Shown in pieces: positions 1-7,911 of a stretch of DNA of 17,023 nucleotides (positions are counted from its first letter, which is position 1; each line of letters begins with the position of its first letter). Below the pieces are notes generated by a model, which ran no database searches, was not told where the DNA came from, and saw nothing but the letters and a program-made list of their open reading frames with translations. The translations under genes were made by a program, and so were the position numbers. Origin of the DNA: Planctomycetota bacterium (GTDB lineage Bacteria > Planctomycetota > PUPC01 > JACPCR01); assembly GCA_030740295.1 (NCBI GenBank), contig JASLXP010001283.1, positions 1 to 17,023 of the forward strand, written 5' to 3'.

Positions 1-3000
1 GAGCGGCTTGCCGGTAGCGGCGTCCAGTGCTTCTACTCCGCGGGGGCCGCAGTTGAGGAGCAGCATGTTGCCGGCGCGGGTGATGCTGCGGATGTTAGTG
101 TCTTCGTCGCTGCGGAAGTATTGCCACCGCTGTTTGCCCGCGTGATCGTAGGCTTTGAGCATGTCGAACTGCTCGCCTTTACGTTCCTGCCTTTCGGATT
201 TCACAACGATGCAGGTGAGATCGTCGAAGACTTCCATGCGGCGTTTGTAGCGATGGAAGGTGTCCTGTTTTGTGGGGGGCTTTGAGAGGTTGGCTGGATC
301 GGCAATCCATCTGCGGTCGAGGGTGTCGAGGATGATTCCCTGGCTGCTGATGGTGGCTTTGCGAACGGCGTCGGGGATGTGCGCTTTGCCGGCTGGCCTC
401 AAGGCGAATCGGAGGGCGCGGCGTTCGGCGGGTTCGGGGAGGCGATCTTTGCTCCTGTATTTCTGGCTTACTTTGAGGCTGACCAGGTAGGGGATACTCA
501 TGCTCACCTTCTGATTCAGCCATGCTTCGTGGTCGGCGAATTTGCCGACCGCGTCCTGGTAGATGCCAGTTGCTTTTTCCTGCTGGCCGAGTCTTTCGCA
601 GCAGCGGGCGATCTGGATGAGGGTATCGGGATAGTGCGGGTCGATGGTCTTCAGGTGGCGATTCAGGACTTCCTGAAAATCTCGAATTTCCTCGAAGTAG
701 GTGAGCGCGTCCTTCACTTTACCGTCAGCGAAAAGCTGCTCGGCGTAGGAGGTCTGCACCTCGGACATGCGTTTACGGATCGGGCGGAGCATGTCACTGG
801 TGGAGAGCGCGAGGGTGCGGCGGAACTCGTCGATGGCGAGCTTGTGCTGGCCCCGGTGGTCGTAGAGGTTGCCGAGGGTGAGGTGGTATTTGTAGTTGTT
901 GGGGTTGATGCCGATGGCTTTCTTGAGGATGCGGATGGCGTCATCGGGGCGTTCGGCCCGGAAGTATCGGGTGGCGAGCTGATAGAGCAGGTCTGGCTCG
1001 CTGAAGGAACGCACATCGACTTTCTTCCAGAAACGGAACGCCTGTTCCATGTAGCCCATGTTGGCGAACAGGTCGCCCATTTCCTTGTAGTATTTCCATT
1101 TGTTCACGGGATTGATGACGAGCAGTTTCTTGTATTCGAGTACGGCTCGTTCAAAGTCGTCATCGAGCGTGTGGCGTCGTGCCTTGTTGAAGTAGGCTTC
1201 AAGGTAGAGCGGGTTCCTGCCCATCACGTCTTCGTAGGTGACCGTGGCCCGGTGGCGGTAGAGCCGGAAAGGCCGTGGGGGCGCCGGGTTGTAATAGGCG
1301 GCTTCGTTGACTTGGCCGAACAACATGTAAACGTCGTAGTTCTCCGTTTCTTTGAGCATGCGCTGGCGATACTTCTCACCGAGCGCGTAGAGCGGCATCA
1401 TATCGGCCGACTTGCCATCCTCTTCGTAATGGAATTTCGGCATGTGGTTCATGTAGATATTGATGAGGCGGCGGTTGAGGGCGAGCTTGTCGTCGAGATT
1501 CGTGGCGTTGTCGATGGCTTTGTAGTAGAGGTCGGCGGCTTTGGGGTAGTCTTTCCCATTGTGCGCGACCTCGGCGAGGCGACGGGTGATTTCGTAGTTT
1601 GATGGGTCGCGTGCCAGACCTGCCTCAAGCGTCTCAGTGCCCGGCTCGTCCATGCCGGCTTTCGAGTAAGCCTCGGCAACTTCCAGGAAAATGGGCGCGC
1701 CGGAGGATTCGTCGGCAAGCAGTGGGTCTAAGACTTTGCGGGCGTCTTCTTTCTTACCGGTCGTCAGGAGGAGCTTGCCGAGCTGCAATCTGTATTCGGC
1801 ACTCTCCGGATCGGCTTCGACAGCTTTCTGAAATGCTTCGACAGCCTGGTCATCAAAAGCGTGCTTGTGGAGCGTGCGTCCGAGCAATTCGTATTTGCGG
1901 CTGTCGGGCTCAACGACGAGCTTCTGCCAGGTGGCTATGGCTCTGTCTTTCTGACCCGCGGCCAGCTTAGCTTCGCCGAGGCCAACCACCCATGCCAGAT
2001 TCTCATCATTGAGGGTGAGCAGCTTCTCGTAGAGCGGCAGCATCGCGGCGTAGGATTTCTGGCGACGATGGACACCGATCAATGTTTCGATGAGGCCGAC
2101 ATCCTCTGGAGACAGTTCGATAGCGGCGGTTAGAGTCGCTGCAGCCTGCTGGTGCTGATTGAGCTTTATCTGTATGTCGGCGAGACGTCTGAGGGGATCG
2201 GGATCATTGGGAGAATCTTTCAGTTTCTGTTCGAGATGCTTCTGCAGTGTTTCCAGATCGTTCAGCCCTTCGTGGCAGCGGAAGATGGCTTCGTCGATTT
2301 CTTTACGCAGGTAGTTGTCTTCATCGAGGAATTCGTTGGCGGCGCCGTAGGATTCGATGGCCGGGCGGAGCTTCTGCTGCGATTCGAGCAGTTTGCCGAG
2401 CGAGACGTGAGCGAGGCACTGCGTCTTCGGCGATTTTCCGGTCATCTTGATGATGGCGTTGTAAAGGCCCGCTGCCTTATCGTGCATCCCGAAGGATGAA
2501 TAGAAGCCGGCGATGCGGCGATGAGCCGAAGGATCATATTTGCGGTGTTCGAGCGCTTTGTCCCACACTTCTTCGGCCTCCTTCATCATCTTCTGCGAGG
2601 CGTAAAGTTTGCCGAGGTTTTCGAGGGAGCGAACGATGTCGCTGACATCAGTGGTCAGTGCAATGGACTGCCCGTACTGGGCGATAGCCTTCTCCGGCTC
2701 GCCTTTGCGGATGAGAACTTCGGCCAGCAAATACCGGGCGTAGTAGTCCTGCGGATCGATCTTGACGGCTGAACGCAGGCGCTTCTCGGCCATGTAGTAA
2801 TCGCGAAACTCGATGTAGGTCTGGCCGAGGAGGACATGCAGGTTCTTGTTCTTCTTGTCGAGCTCGATGGCGCCGCGGAACAGTTTCAGGAGCTCGTATT
2901 CACGATTGTGCTTTTTGTAGATCGAATACAGCTTTTGGAAGGCATGCTCGCTGCGCGGGTCGGAGATGGCGAGGTTCATGTGCTGCTCGACCTGGCGCTG

Positions 3001-3084
3001 TTCGAGGGTGGTGAGGGGGTTGGTCTGCTCTGACCATGCCAACGAATTGAGGGTGAAGAGGATCACGAAGAGGAGGGCCTCCAC
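1..3084 (-). CDS. Secreted TPR-repeat protein with C-terminal PQQ-like beta-propeller segment (C-terminus cut by window edge)
   Basis: The frame is open without a stop from 3285 to base 1, giving 1028 residues in the window; the C-terminus is missing. I chose a GTG start at 3084-3082 because it gives a clear signal peptide, MEALLFVILFTLNSLAWS, followed by EQTN. The first in-frame ATG, at 2979, would lose this. About 15-17 degenerate TPR units fill residues ~70-860; examples are HVLLGQTYIEFRDYYMAEKR, AEYRLQLGKLLLTTGKKEDA and YKYHLTLGNLYDHRGQHKLA. From about residue 905 the character changes to a PQQ-like/quinoprotein propeller, with KAYDHAGKQRWQ and ALDAATGKPL as typical blade motifs. The protein is probably periplasmic or exported and acts as a protein-interaction scaffold; the propeller may bind a ligand or simply be structural. 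It is last in a run of same-strand genes after two VWA membrane proteins, so it is a likely partner of them. A GTG at 3258-3256 overlapping the upstream stop as GTGA is an alternative start, but would bury the signal peptide. Confidence 0.85.
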   Translation of the reverse strand, partial: MEALLFVILFTLNSLAWSEQTNPLTTLEQRQVEQHMNLAISDPRSEHAFQKLYSIYKKHNREYELLKLFRGAIELDKKNKNLHVLLGQTYIEFRDYYMAEKRLRSAVKIDPQDYYARYLLAEVLIRKGEPEKAIAQYGQSIALTTDVSDIVRSLENLGKLYASQKMMKEAEEVWDKALEHRKYDPSAHRRIAGFYSSFGMHDKAAGLYNAIIKMTGKSPKTQCLAHVSLGKLLESQQKLRPAIESYGAANEFLDEDNYLRKEIDEAIFRCHEGLNDLETLQKHLEQKLKDSPNDPDPLRRLADIQIKLNQHQQAAATLTAAIELSPEDVGLIETLIGVHRRQKSYAAMLPLYEKLLTLNDENLAWVVGLGEAKLAAGQKDRAIATWQKLVVEPDSRKYELLGRTLHKHAFDDQAVEAFQKAVEADPESAEYRLQLGKLLLTTGKKEDARKVLDPLLADESSGAPIFLEVAEAYSKAGMDEPGTETLEAGLARDPSNYEITRRLAEVAHNGKDYPKAADLYYKAIDNATNLDDKLALNRRLINIYMNHMPKFHYEEDGKSADMMPLYALGEKYRQRMLKETENYDVYMLFGQVNEAAYYNPAPPRPFRLYRHRATVTYEDVMGRNPLYLEAYFNKARRHTLDDDFERAVLEYKKLLVINPVNKWKYYKEMGDLFANMGYMEQAFRFWKKVDVRSFSEPDLLYQLATRYFRAERPDDAIRILKKAIGINPNNYKYHLTLGNLYDHRGQHKLAIDEFRRTLALSTSDMLRPIRKRMSEVQTSYAEQLFADGKVKDALTYFEEIRDFQEVLNRHLKTIDPHYPDTLIQIARCCERLGQQEKATGIYQDAVGKFADHEAWLNQKVSMSIPYLVSLKVSQKYRSKDRLPEPAERRALRFALRPAGKAHIPDAVRKATISSQGIILDTLDRRWIADPANLSKPPTKQDTFHRYKRRMEVFDDLTCIVVKSERQERKGEQFDMLKAYDHAGKQRWQYFRSDEDTNIRSITRAGNMLLLNCGPRGVEALDAATGKPL
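3039..3060 (+). repeat. Dispersed junction repeat, copy a (partial)
   Basis: Reads CCAACGAATTGAGGGTGAAG on the plus strand, a short copy of the dispersed repeat. It lies inside the TPR/PQQ gene, where its reverse complement encodes LFTLNSLA of the signal peptide. Confidence 0.6.
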
Positions 3085-3096
3085 CAACGGAGCAGG

Positions 3097-3125
3097 CAAC
3101 GAATTCAGGGAAACAATGAATGGGG
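3097..3125 (+). repeat. Dispersed junction repeat, copy b
   Basis: Reads CAACGAATTCAGGGAAACAA and then TGAATGGGG. It sits just upstream of the GTG start of the TPR/PQQ gene and matches copy c in the first 12 bases and in the ATGGGG tail. Confidence 0.75.
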
Positions 3126-3141
3126 AAAATACAGAAGGGGT

Positions 3142-3174
3142 TTCCAACGAATTCAGAAAGACAACGAATGGGGA
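3142..3174 (+). repeat. Dispersed junction repeat, copy c (left arm of a 25-bp inverted repeat)
   Basis: Contains TCCAACGAATTCAGAAAGAC followed by AACGA (3143-3167), then ATGGGGA. Bases 3143-3167 are the exact reverse complement of 3256-3280 (copy d). It lies in the gap between the two-VWA and TPR/PQQ genes. Confidence 0.85.
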
Positions 3175-3251
3175 ATAGGAGACAAAGCCCTTATCGGCGC
3201 AAAGTCTCCCCACGCCTTTCCCAATTTCCGATGATTTAATATCTCTTTTCC

Positions 3252-5909
3252 TCACTCGTTGTCTTTCTGAATTCGTTGGAGTGCCTCAATCACCGCAGGC
3301 AGCCTCCTCGCCAGCACGTCGCCAAGAAAAAGGAACGCGGCCAGCATCAGCGCCCACGTCCCCAGCTCGAACGGCCGAGCCTTCTTGGACTTGGCGGGCC
3401 TCATTGCTTCGTTGATCGTTGGCTCAGATTTTCCGCCCGTAATTTCGGCGATTTTCTTGAGGAGTTCTCGGTTCGGCGACAGGCTGCTCTGCTCTTTGAA
3501 CGTGGAAACGACCACACCCGCTGTTGTGACAGCGTTTCGTCCGCTGTCCGAAATCTTGATGGCGTAGACGCCGCTCTTATTGACCTCGTGTGTAGCGCGG
3601 TATTGGCCGGGGGCGCTCTGCTGGAGAGGTACACGTGTCATGCCGGCTCTCGAAAAGACGTGTCCCTTTTTGCCGAGGTAGTAGACCTCTGCGGCAATTT
3701 CCTGGTCGTGCATGAAATTGCCGTTGGTATCGACCGCGTCGGTTTCGATGGTCAGTTCTTCGCCGATGGCCTGTACGTTCGGGATGAGCCGCATCTTGTG
3801 GTCGCGTCGCATGACCGAATAGATGAGCTGCTCCCAGAAACGGCGGAAGCTCTGCTGCCAGTCGCGCACCCAGAGGACAGACCACCTGTCTCTGACATCG
3901 GAAGTGAAAGCCGCAGCTTTGCCCGCCCCGAATTTCCATACCGAAAGCAGCGGATCATTCTCTGGCGGAAAAGTGAGAATCGTCTTTGCCTTGAACTTCG
4001 GCCGGGTGCGTACGTATCCAAAGAGATAGGGCGCCAGATCGATGTCGATACCGTTGAGGATTTCGCTGTCGGCAACAAGGCGAGGCTTCAGTGCTTCCTC
4101 GACGATTGCGGCCTGTTGAATTTCCTCCATCTCCTGGGTGAAGATTTTGTCGAGTTCGTCGTGGCTGGTGACCGCATAGAAACGGCCGTTGCCCCATTGG
4201 GCGATCTGTTTGAGCAGGCGTTTGTTGCAGTTGTCTCCCAGCCCGATGGTCGAGATGGTCACGCCGTCGGATGAAATCTGGGCGCAGACAGTGGCGTAGT
4301 CGTAACCGGTCTCGACATACCCGTCGCTGAGCAGGAGCACGTGTTTGTTACTCGCCCGCACGGGCTGGAGCACTGAAAGCACTTTGATGAGCGGACGATA
4401 GAGATTCGATCCCATCCTGTATTCGCCTTCACTCTTGAAACGGGCCACCTGCTTGTACATGTTTTCCTTGTCAGTGACGCGCTGCAGATGCACTCGCCAG
4501 TTGGACGAATAAGTTTCAGTGCCAGTCGTGATCACGCCCAGCATGTCCCGATTTGTCAGTTTCTTGGCGAGGTAGATGCTGGAATCGGTGATGAGCTTTG
4601 GCTTGTCGAGTCCCCCCTGCTTGAGCATCAGAATGCTCTTGGAGAAATCGGCGATGACGGCCAGGGCGAGCGACGGCATTTCTTTTTCCGAAAGCTCCAT
4701 TCTGACCGGTAGCATTTCTTCGATGTCCGTGCCGGCGAAGCCGCCCGCGCTGAATCCTCTATCGCCGCCGACCATGACGAACCCGCCTCCAAACTCCTGC
4801 ACATATTCTTTGAGGATGCGCATCTGATTTTCGGTGAGCTCTTCGGCCGTGATGCCCGCCATGATGACGACATCGAAATTGAGCAGGTCGAGCAGACGCT
4901 CAGGCACTCCGGATGCCAGTCGTGTCTCGACGTTCAGGCGAGTGGTGCGTAATGCCTCAGCGAGGAACTTACCGTCTTCGCTTTTGCCCGTAAGCAGGAG
5001 CACTCTCGGCATGCCGCGCACCTGGACGAAGCCATAGGCACGGTCGTTCTCCAGCCGCTGTCTGAATGGCGCTTCAAATTTCGCCGAATAAAGGAAGCGT
5101 CCTGGCTCGGACAAGTTCTGTCGAAAGCGGATAGTGTTGCTTCCCTCTTCCAGCTTGACGGTTTGCTCGGCGACTTTGAAGCCATTGGAGAAGAGCTTCA
5201 CCTTGCCTTCGACGGGATGAGAGCTCACCACCTCGGCAACGACTGGAAAAGAAACTTCGGCTTTGACTTCCGTGGGCATTTCGAGCCGGTTCAGCAGGAC
5301 TTCTTTGGCCTCTGGGACAGGCACGGGCACCGTGAAGATCGTCATCCCCTGCTCTTTTGCGGCGAGAGCGGCAGCTTCCACCTCTCCGGTCGTTTCGTTG
5401 CCGTCGGTAATCAGAATCGCACGCTTGTCCACGCCGTCCGGGTATGCGCTCAGCGCGACCTGGATGGCGTCAGCGATGTTGGTCTGGGATGCGATCTGCT
5501 TTTCAGATTCTTCCCGCGGCTCCAAGGCGTCCTTGACCAAATCATCCGGAAGGCTGCTTGAGGCGGGTATTGCCAGGACTGCGTCGTCATCAAATGTGAT
5601 CAGTCCGCCAATGGCTCGGCGGCCGAGCTGTTTGGAATACTTGCTGATTGCTGACTGGATGAACTTTCTCGAATCAGGCGTGATGCTCGCCGAAGTATCA
5701 GCGAGGAAGTACACGCACGTCTTTTGAGCTTTCGTCCACCACCGGACTTCGGCAAGGTCGATAGTGATAAAAAGAATGACGAGCGATCGCAGGACGATCA
5801 TCCAGAGCTTGCGGCGCGGCGACGCGTCTTCGGCAGTGCGAAGGCCGTGGAAGATTGCGAGTGGAATCGCAAGCAGGAGGAGGAAAGCTATGGGGTTGAG
5901 GGCGTCCAA
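3252..5909 (-). CDS. Membrane protein with two VWA domains and a glutamine-amidotransferase-like domain
   Basis: 885 residues from a TTG start; an in-frame TAG lies just upstream and the next codons encode the expected N-terminal helix, so TTG is the best start. Two membrane helices lie at ~6-22 and ~35-53. VWA domain 1 (~65-195) has a complete metal site: D71-T-S73-A-S75, T143 and D169 in ILITDGN. A beta-sandwich linker follows, then a class I glutamine-amidotransferase-like fold at ~300-402 with GGGFVMVGGDRGFSAGGF and no obvious catalytic Cys. VWA domain 2 (~412-595) has D421-F-S423-K-S425, a Ser (S501) where Thr is usual, and D529 in LLLSDG. Residues ~650-700, with AAAFTSDVRDRWS, match the conserved post-VWA segment of this family, and a final helix is at ~850-866. 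The family is common in PVC bacteria beside BatA-like and MoxR genes, where it is thought to form membrane complexes; its molecular role is unknown. The gene starts 44 bp after the BatA-like gene. Its last codons (LQRIQKDNE) are encoded by a copy of the dispersed repeat. Confidence 0.9.
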   Translation of the reverse strand: MDALNPIAFLLLLAIPLAIFHGLRTAEDASPRRKLWMIVLRSLVILFITIDLAEVRWWTKAQKTCVYFLADTSASITPDSRKFIQSAISKYSKQLGRRAIGGLITFDDDAVLAIPASSSLPDDLVKDALEPREESEKQIASQTNIADAIQVALSAYPDGVDKRAILITDGNETTGEVEAAALAAKEQGMTIFTVPVPVPEAKEVLLNRLEMPTEVKAEVSFPVVAEVVSSHPVEGKVKLFSNGFKVAEQTVKLEEGSNTIRFRQNLSEPGRFLYSAKFEAPFRQRLENDRAYGFVQVRGMPRVLLLTGKSEDGKFLAEALRTTRLNVETRLASGVPERLLDLLNFDVVIMAGITAEELTENQMRILKEYVQEFGGGFVMVGGDRGFSAGGFAGTDIEEMLPVRMELSEKEMPSLALAVIADFSKSILMLKQGGLDKPKLITDSSIYLAKKLTNRDMLGVITTGTETYSSNWRVHLQRVTDKENMYKQVARFKSEGEYRMGSNLYRPLIKVLSVLQPVRASNKHVLLLSDGYVETGYDYATVCAQISSDGVTISTIGLGDNCNKRLLKQIAQWGNGRFYAVTSHDELDKIFTQEMEEIQQAAIVEEALKPRLVADSEILNGIDIDLAPYLFGYVRTRPKFKAKTILTFPPENDPLLSVWKFGAGKAAAFTSDVRDRWSVLWVRDWQQSFRRFWEQLIYSVMRRDHKMRLIPNVQAIGEELTIETDAVDTNGNFMHDQEIAAEVYYLGKKGHVFSRAGMTRVPLQQSAPGQYRATHEVNKSGVYAIKISDSGRNAVTTAGVVVSTFKEQSSLSPNRELLKKIAEITGGKSEPTINEAMRPAKSKKARPFELGTWALMLAAFLFLGDVLARRLPAVIEALQRIQKDNE
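3253..3280 (-). repeat. Dispersed junction repeat, copy d (right arm of a 25-bp inverted repeat)
   Basis: Minus-strand copy whose 25 bases at 3256-3280 pair perfectly with copy c. It overlaps the last codons and stop of the two-VWA gene and encodes the tail ending QRIQKDNE. Confidence 0.85.
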
Positions 5910-5918
5910 AAGGAGGGG

Positions 5919-5950
5919 CTTCCAACGAGTCTAAGGAAACAACAAATGAA
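5919..5950 (+). repeat. Dispersed junction repeat, copy e
   Basis: Reads CTTCCAACGAGTCTAAGGAA followed by ACAACAAATGAA. It occupies most of the 44-bp gap between the BatA-like and two-VWA genes. It is more diverged than copies b-d but keeps the CCAACGA, GGAAACAAC and AATGAAG blocks. Confidence 0.65.
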
Positions 5951-5953
5951 GAA

Positions 5954-7828
5954 TCAGAATAAGAAGCGGTGATGAAAGAGGTAGGCTTCGCCAGTGAGGA
6001 GGCCGATGGCCAGGAGGCCGAGATAGACCCAGAGTTTCTTGTTGTAGAAAAGCTGTTCTTCGAGGTCGGCAAGGACGAAAGACTCTTCGCCGATTTCGAG
6101 GGTCCCCTTTGGAACGATGCTCGATTCCTGTTCGCTGGTGAGATTTACGGCAAAGGCTTTCTTCAATCCGTCGCTGGTCGCCCAAGTGTAGATGCCCGCC
6201 TTGCTCGTATCGCTGAAAAGGGCCTCGCCGCCGGTGACACTCAGATCGACTTCCTTGCCATCGGGTTTGGTGATGGTGACTGACTTCACCTTTTTATCTT
6301 CGACCGTGATTCGATAGGCCTCACCTGGCCTGACCTGGTAAGAGACTTTTCGGTCTTCGGCTTCTCGAAACCACTGGACGCAATTCGAGAGGAACATTGG
6401 GAAGGCCATCCGGAACGGCAAATCAGAGTGTCTGGGATCGAAGCCGACGTAAACGATTTTTTGGTCGCCTTTCTCGCCAGCGACGATGAGCGGTGAGGTG
6501 ACACCTTCGGCGACGGGCTCCATCCAATCAGGGGCGGCCAGCTTCTTCGCTGAGGTCAGGAACAGATTGCTCAGCGAGGCGTAATTCATCAGTGGGTGCG
6601 AACTGTCCCAGTGACGCACGGAAGGATTTTCGATCTGTTCCTTGAGCGTGACAGGAATCGCCGTGCCGGTGGAGTTGATGTAGATGATATGACTGTCGGG
6701 CAGCTTCTGTGGGACGTAGTTGTAGAAGATCATCACATCGACGTCGTACTCGGGGCGATACTTTTCGGGCGGAAGGCGGTAGCCGGTGACGGCGAAATTC
6801 GAGCGCACGACCGGGACGAGAAAGTTCTCTGTGTCCTCGCTGATCATGAGGACTTTTTGCCGGCGAGGGAGAGGGATCACTTCGTAGGCCACGTTGTCGC
6901 CAGGGAAGGCATCCTCAACTGAAATGCGGCCTTCGAGCGCGCCGCCGATCACGATGGTGCTGGTGAAGATTTCGGACTTCTGCGTGTTGGGCTCGATCTC
7001 CATCGGATGCACGTCTTTTATCTTGCCGTTCAGATAGAGCTCGAAATCGAACGACTTCTTTTCTGTAGTGTTATTGGCAATGGTCACAACGACCTCGAAA
7101 TCCTGATCGCTGTTGAGACTCTTGCGGGCGCGGAATCGGGTGATGCCAACGTTTTCCTTTTGGCTGCCGATGTTTCTGTAGAAGAGCGATGTGTTGTCGG
7201 TTCTGATCTCGCTCATCGTTTGGGTATCGAAGGATCCGTCGCTGATAATGTAGATTTCAGGATGGTCGAGGGCTTTGGTGACTTCCTTGACGAGTTTGAT
7301 GGCGGGCTGGATATCGGTAGCGGAGTCGGATGGTGTGACCGACTGAATGGCCTGGCGGAGGACTATCTTGCTGCCGGCGAAGTTGGCCAGCACCTCAGCC
7401 TGAGAATCGAATGCCATCAGCAGCATCCGGTCTCCCAAATCCATGTCGTTGACCAGGCCGAGGACGACATCTCTCGCTTCATCGAATCGGGTAATCGTCC
7501 GCCCCGCCTCTTCGATGTCTTTCGTCTGCATGCTGGCCGAGCGATCCACCAGGACGATGATTTCCCGATTGCTCAGGCCACGAGTGGTGACATACGGGCG
7601 GGCACAGGCCACAACGATAAAGGCCAGGATGATGACCTGAAGCACCGCAGAAAGAAGGGTCCGCAGCTTCCGCCGCATGCGTTTGCTTTTGGCTATCTCC
7701 GGGATCATATCAAGGATGAGGATGCTGGAGAAAACTGTCCTCTTCCGTGGCATCCGCAGGAGGTAGAGAATGATCACCCCGGCAATCAGGGCGAGGGCGT
7801 AGAGAGCATCGAGATTCAGGAAACGCAT
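5954..7828 (-). CDS. BatA-like membrane protein with N-terminal double-transmembrane domain and VWA domain
   Basis: 624 residues. The N-terminus (~1-80) has two hydrophobic helices (~8-24 and ~58-75) separated by a basic segment (LLRMPRKR, then KSKRMRRK), the arrangement of the BatA N-terminal domain. The VWA domain (~88-230) has an intact metal site: D95-R-S97-A-S99, T171 and D197 in IYIISDGS. Residues ~240-590 are beta-rich, with a segment (~325-480) resembling the amidotransferase-like middle region of related proteins, and a last helix is at ~599-615. Bat-type VWA proteins are inner-membrane proteins whose VWA domain faces the periplasm, usually working with a MoxR AAA+ ATPase and DUF58 protein; neither lies in this window. 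ATG is the start, and no Shine-Dalgarno precedes it (the upstream bases are ACCTCCT). It lies 79 bp after the membrane/coiled-coil gene and 44 bp before the two-VWA gene, so co-transcription is likely. Confidence 0.9.
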   Translation of the reverse strand: MRFLNLDALYALALIAGVIILYLLRMPRKRTVFSSILILDMIPEIAKSKRMRRKLRTLLSAVLQVIILAFIVVACARPYVTTRGLSNREIIVLVDRSASMQTKDIEEAGRTITRFDEARDVVLGLVNDMDLGDRMLLMAFDSQAEVLANFAGSKIVLRQAIQSVTPSDSATDIQPAIKLVKEVTKALDHPEIYIISDGSFDTQTMSEIRTDNTSLFYRNIGSQKENVGITRFRARKSLNSDQDFEVVVTIANNTTEKKSFDFELYLNGKIKDVHPMEIEPNTQKSEIFTSTIVIGGALEGRISVEDAFPGDNVAYEVIPLPRRQKVLMISEDTENFLVPVVRSNFAVTGYRLPPEKYRPEYDVDVMIFYNYVPQKLPDSHIIYINSTGTAIPVTLKEQIENPSVRHWDSSHPLMNYASLSNLFLTSAKKLAAPDWMEPVAEGVTSPLIVAGEKGDQKIVYVGFDPRHSDLPFRMAFPMFLSNCVQWFREAEDRKVSYQVRPGEAYRITVEDKKVKSVTITKPDGKEVDLSVTGGEALFSDTSKAGIYTWATSDGLKKAFAVNLTSEQESSIVPKGTLEIGEESFVLADLEEQLFYNKKLWVYLGLLAIGLLTGEAYLFHHRFLF

Positions 7829-7844
7829 AGGAGGTCTCGAAATA

Positions 7845-7872
7845 CGTAATGCGTAATTCGTAATCCGTAACC
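7845..7872 (+). repeat. Four tandem 7-bp units CGTAATN
   Basis: The units are CGTAATG, CGTAATT, CGTAATC and CGTAACC at 7845, 7852, 7859 and 7866. They lie in the 79-bp gap between the coiled-coil gene and the BatA-like gene and run into the left arm of the hairpin at 7860-7911. Confidence 0.8.
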
Positions 7873-7911
7873 AGAAAAGAGATGCTTCGTGTGGCTCTGG
7901 TTACGGATTAC
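7860..7911. repeat. Perfect 15-bp inverted repeat (hairpin) at a gene junction
   Basis: Left arm GTAATCCGTAACCAG (7860-7874) and right arm CTGGTTACGGATTAC (7897-7911) are exact reverse complements with a 22-base loop. The right arm contains the TAA stop of the coiled-coil gene. No U-run follows on the minus strand, so it is not a standard intrinsic terminator; it could be an mRNA-stabilising or attenuating stem-loop, or a repeat end. Confidence 0.85.

Noticed and set aside
379..1602. Long plus-strand open frame of 407 codons
   Set aside because: It is exactly antisense to the TPR/PQQ gene and lies in codon register with it; the product is a low-complexity V/G/E/F-rich string with no domain, while the minus strand gives clear TPR motifs.
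3039..3280. CRISPR-like array of the CCAACGAATTC copies
   Set aside because: Copies are in mixed orientation, diverged and irregularly spaced, with no cas genes nearby.
3276..4274. Plus-strand open frame of 332 codons opposite the two-VWA gene
   Set aside because: Shadow of the well-supported minus-strand gene; no recognisable motif.
7860..7911. Hairpin as a Rho-independent terminator
   Set aside because: No run of T follows the stem on the minus strand, the stem is AT-rich at the base, and the loop is long.
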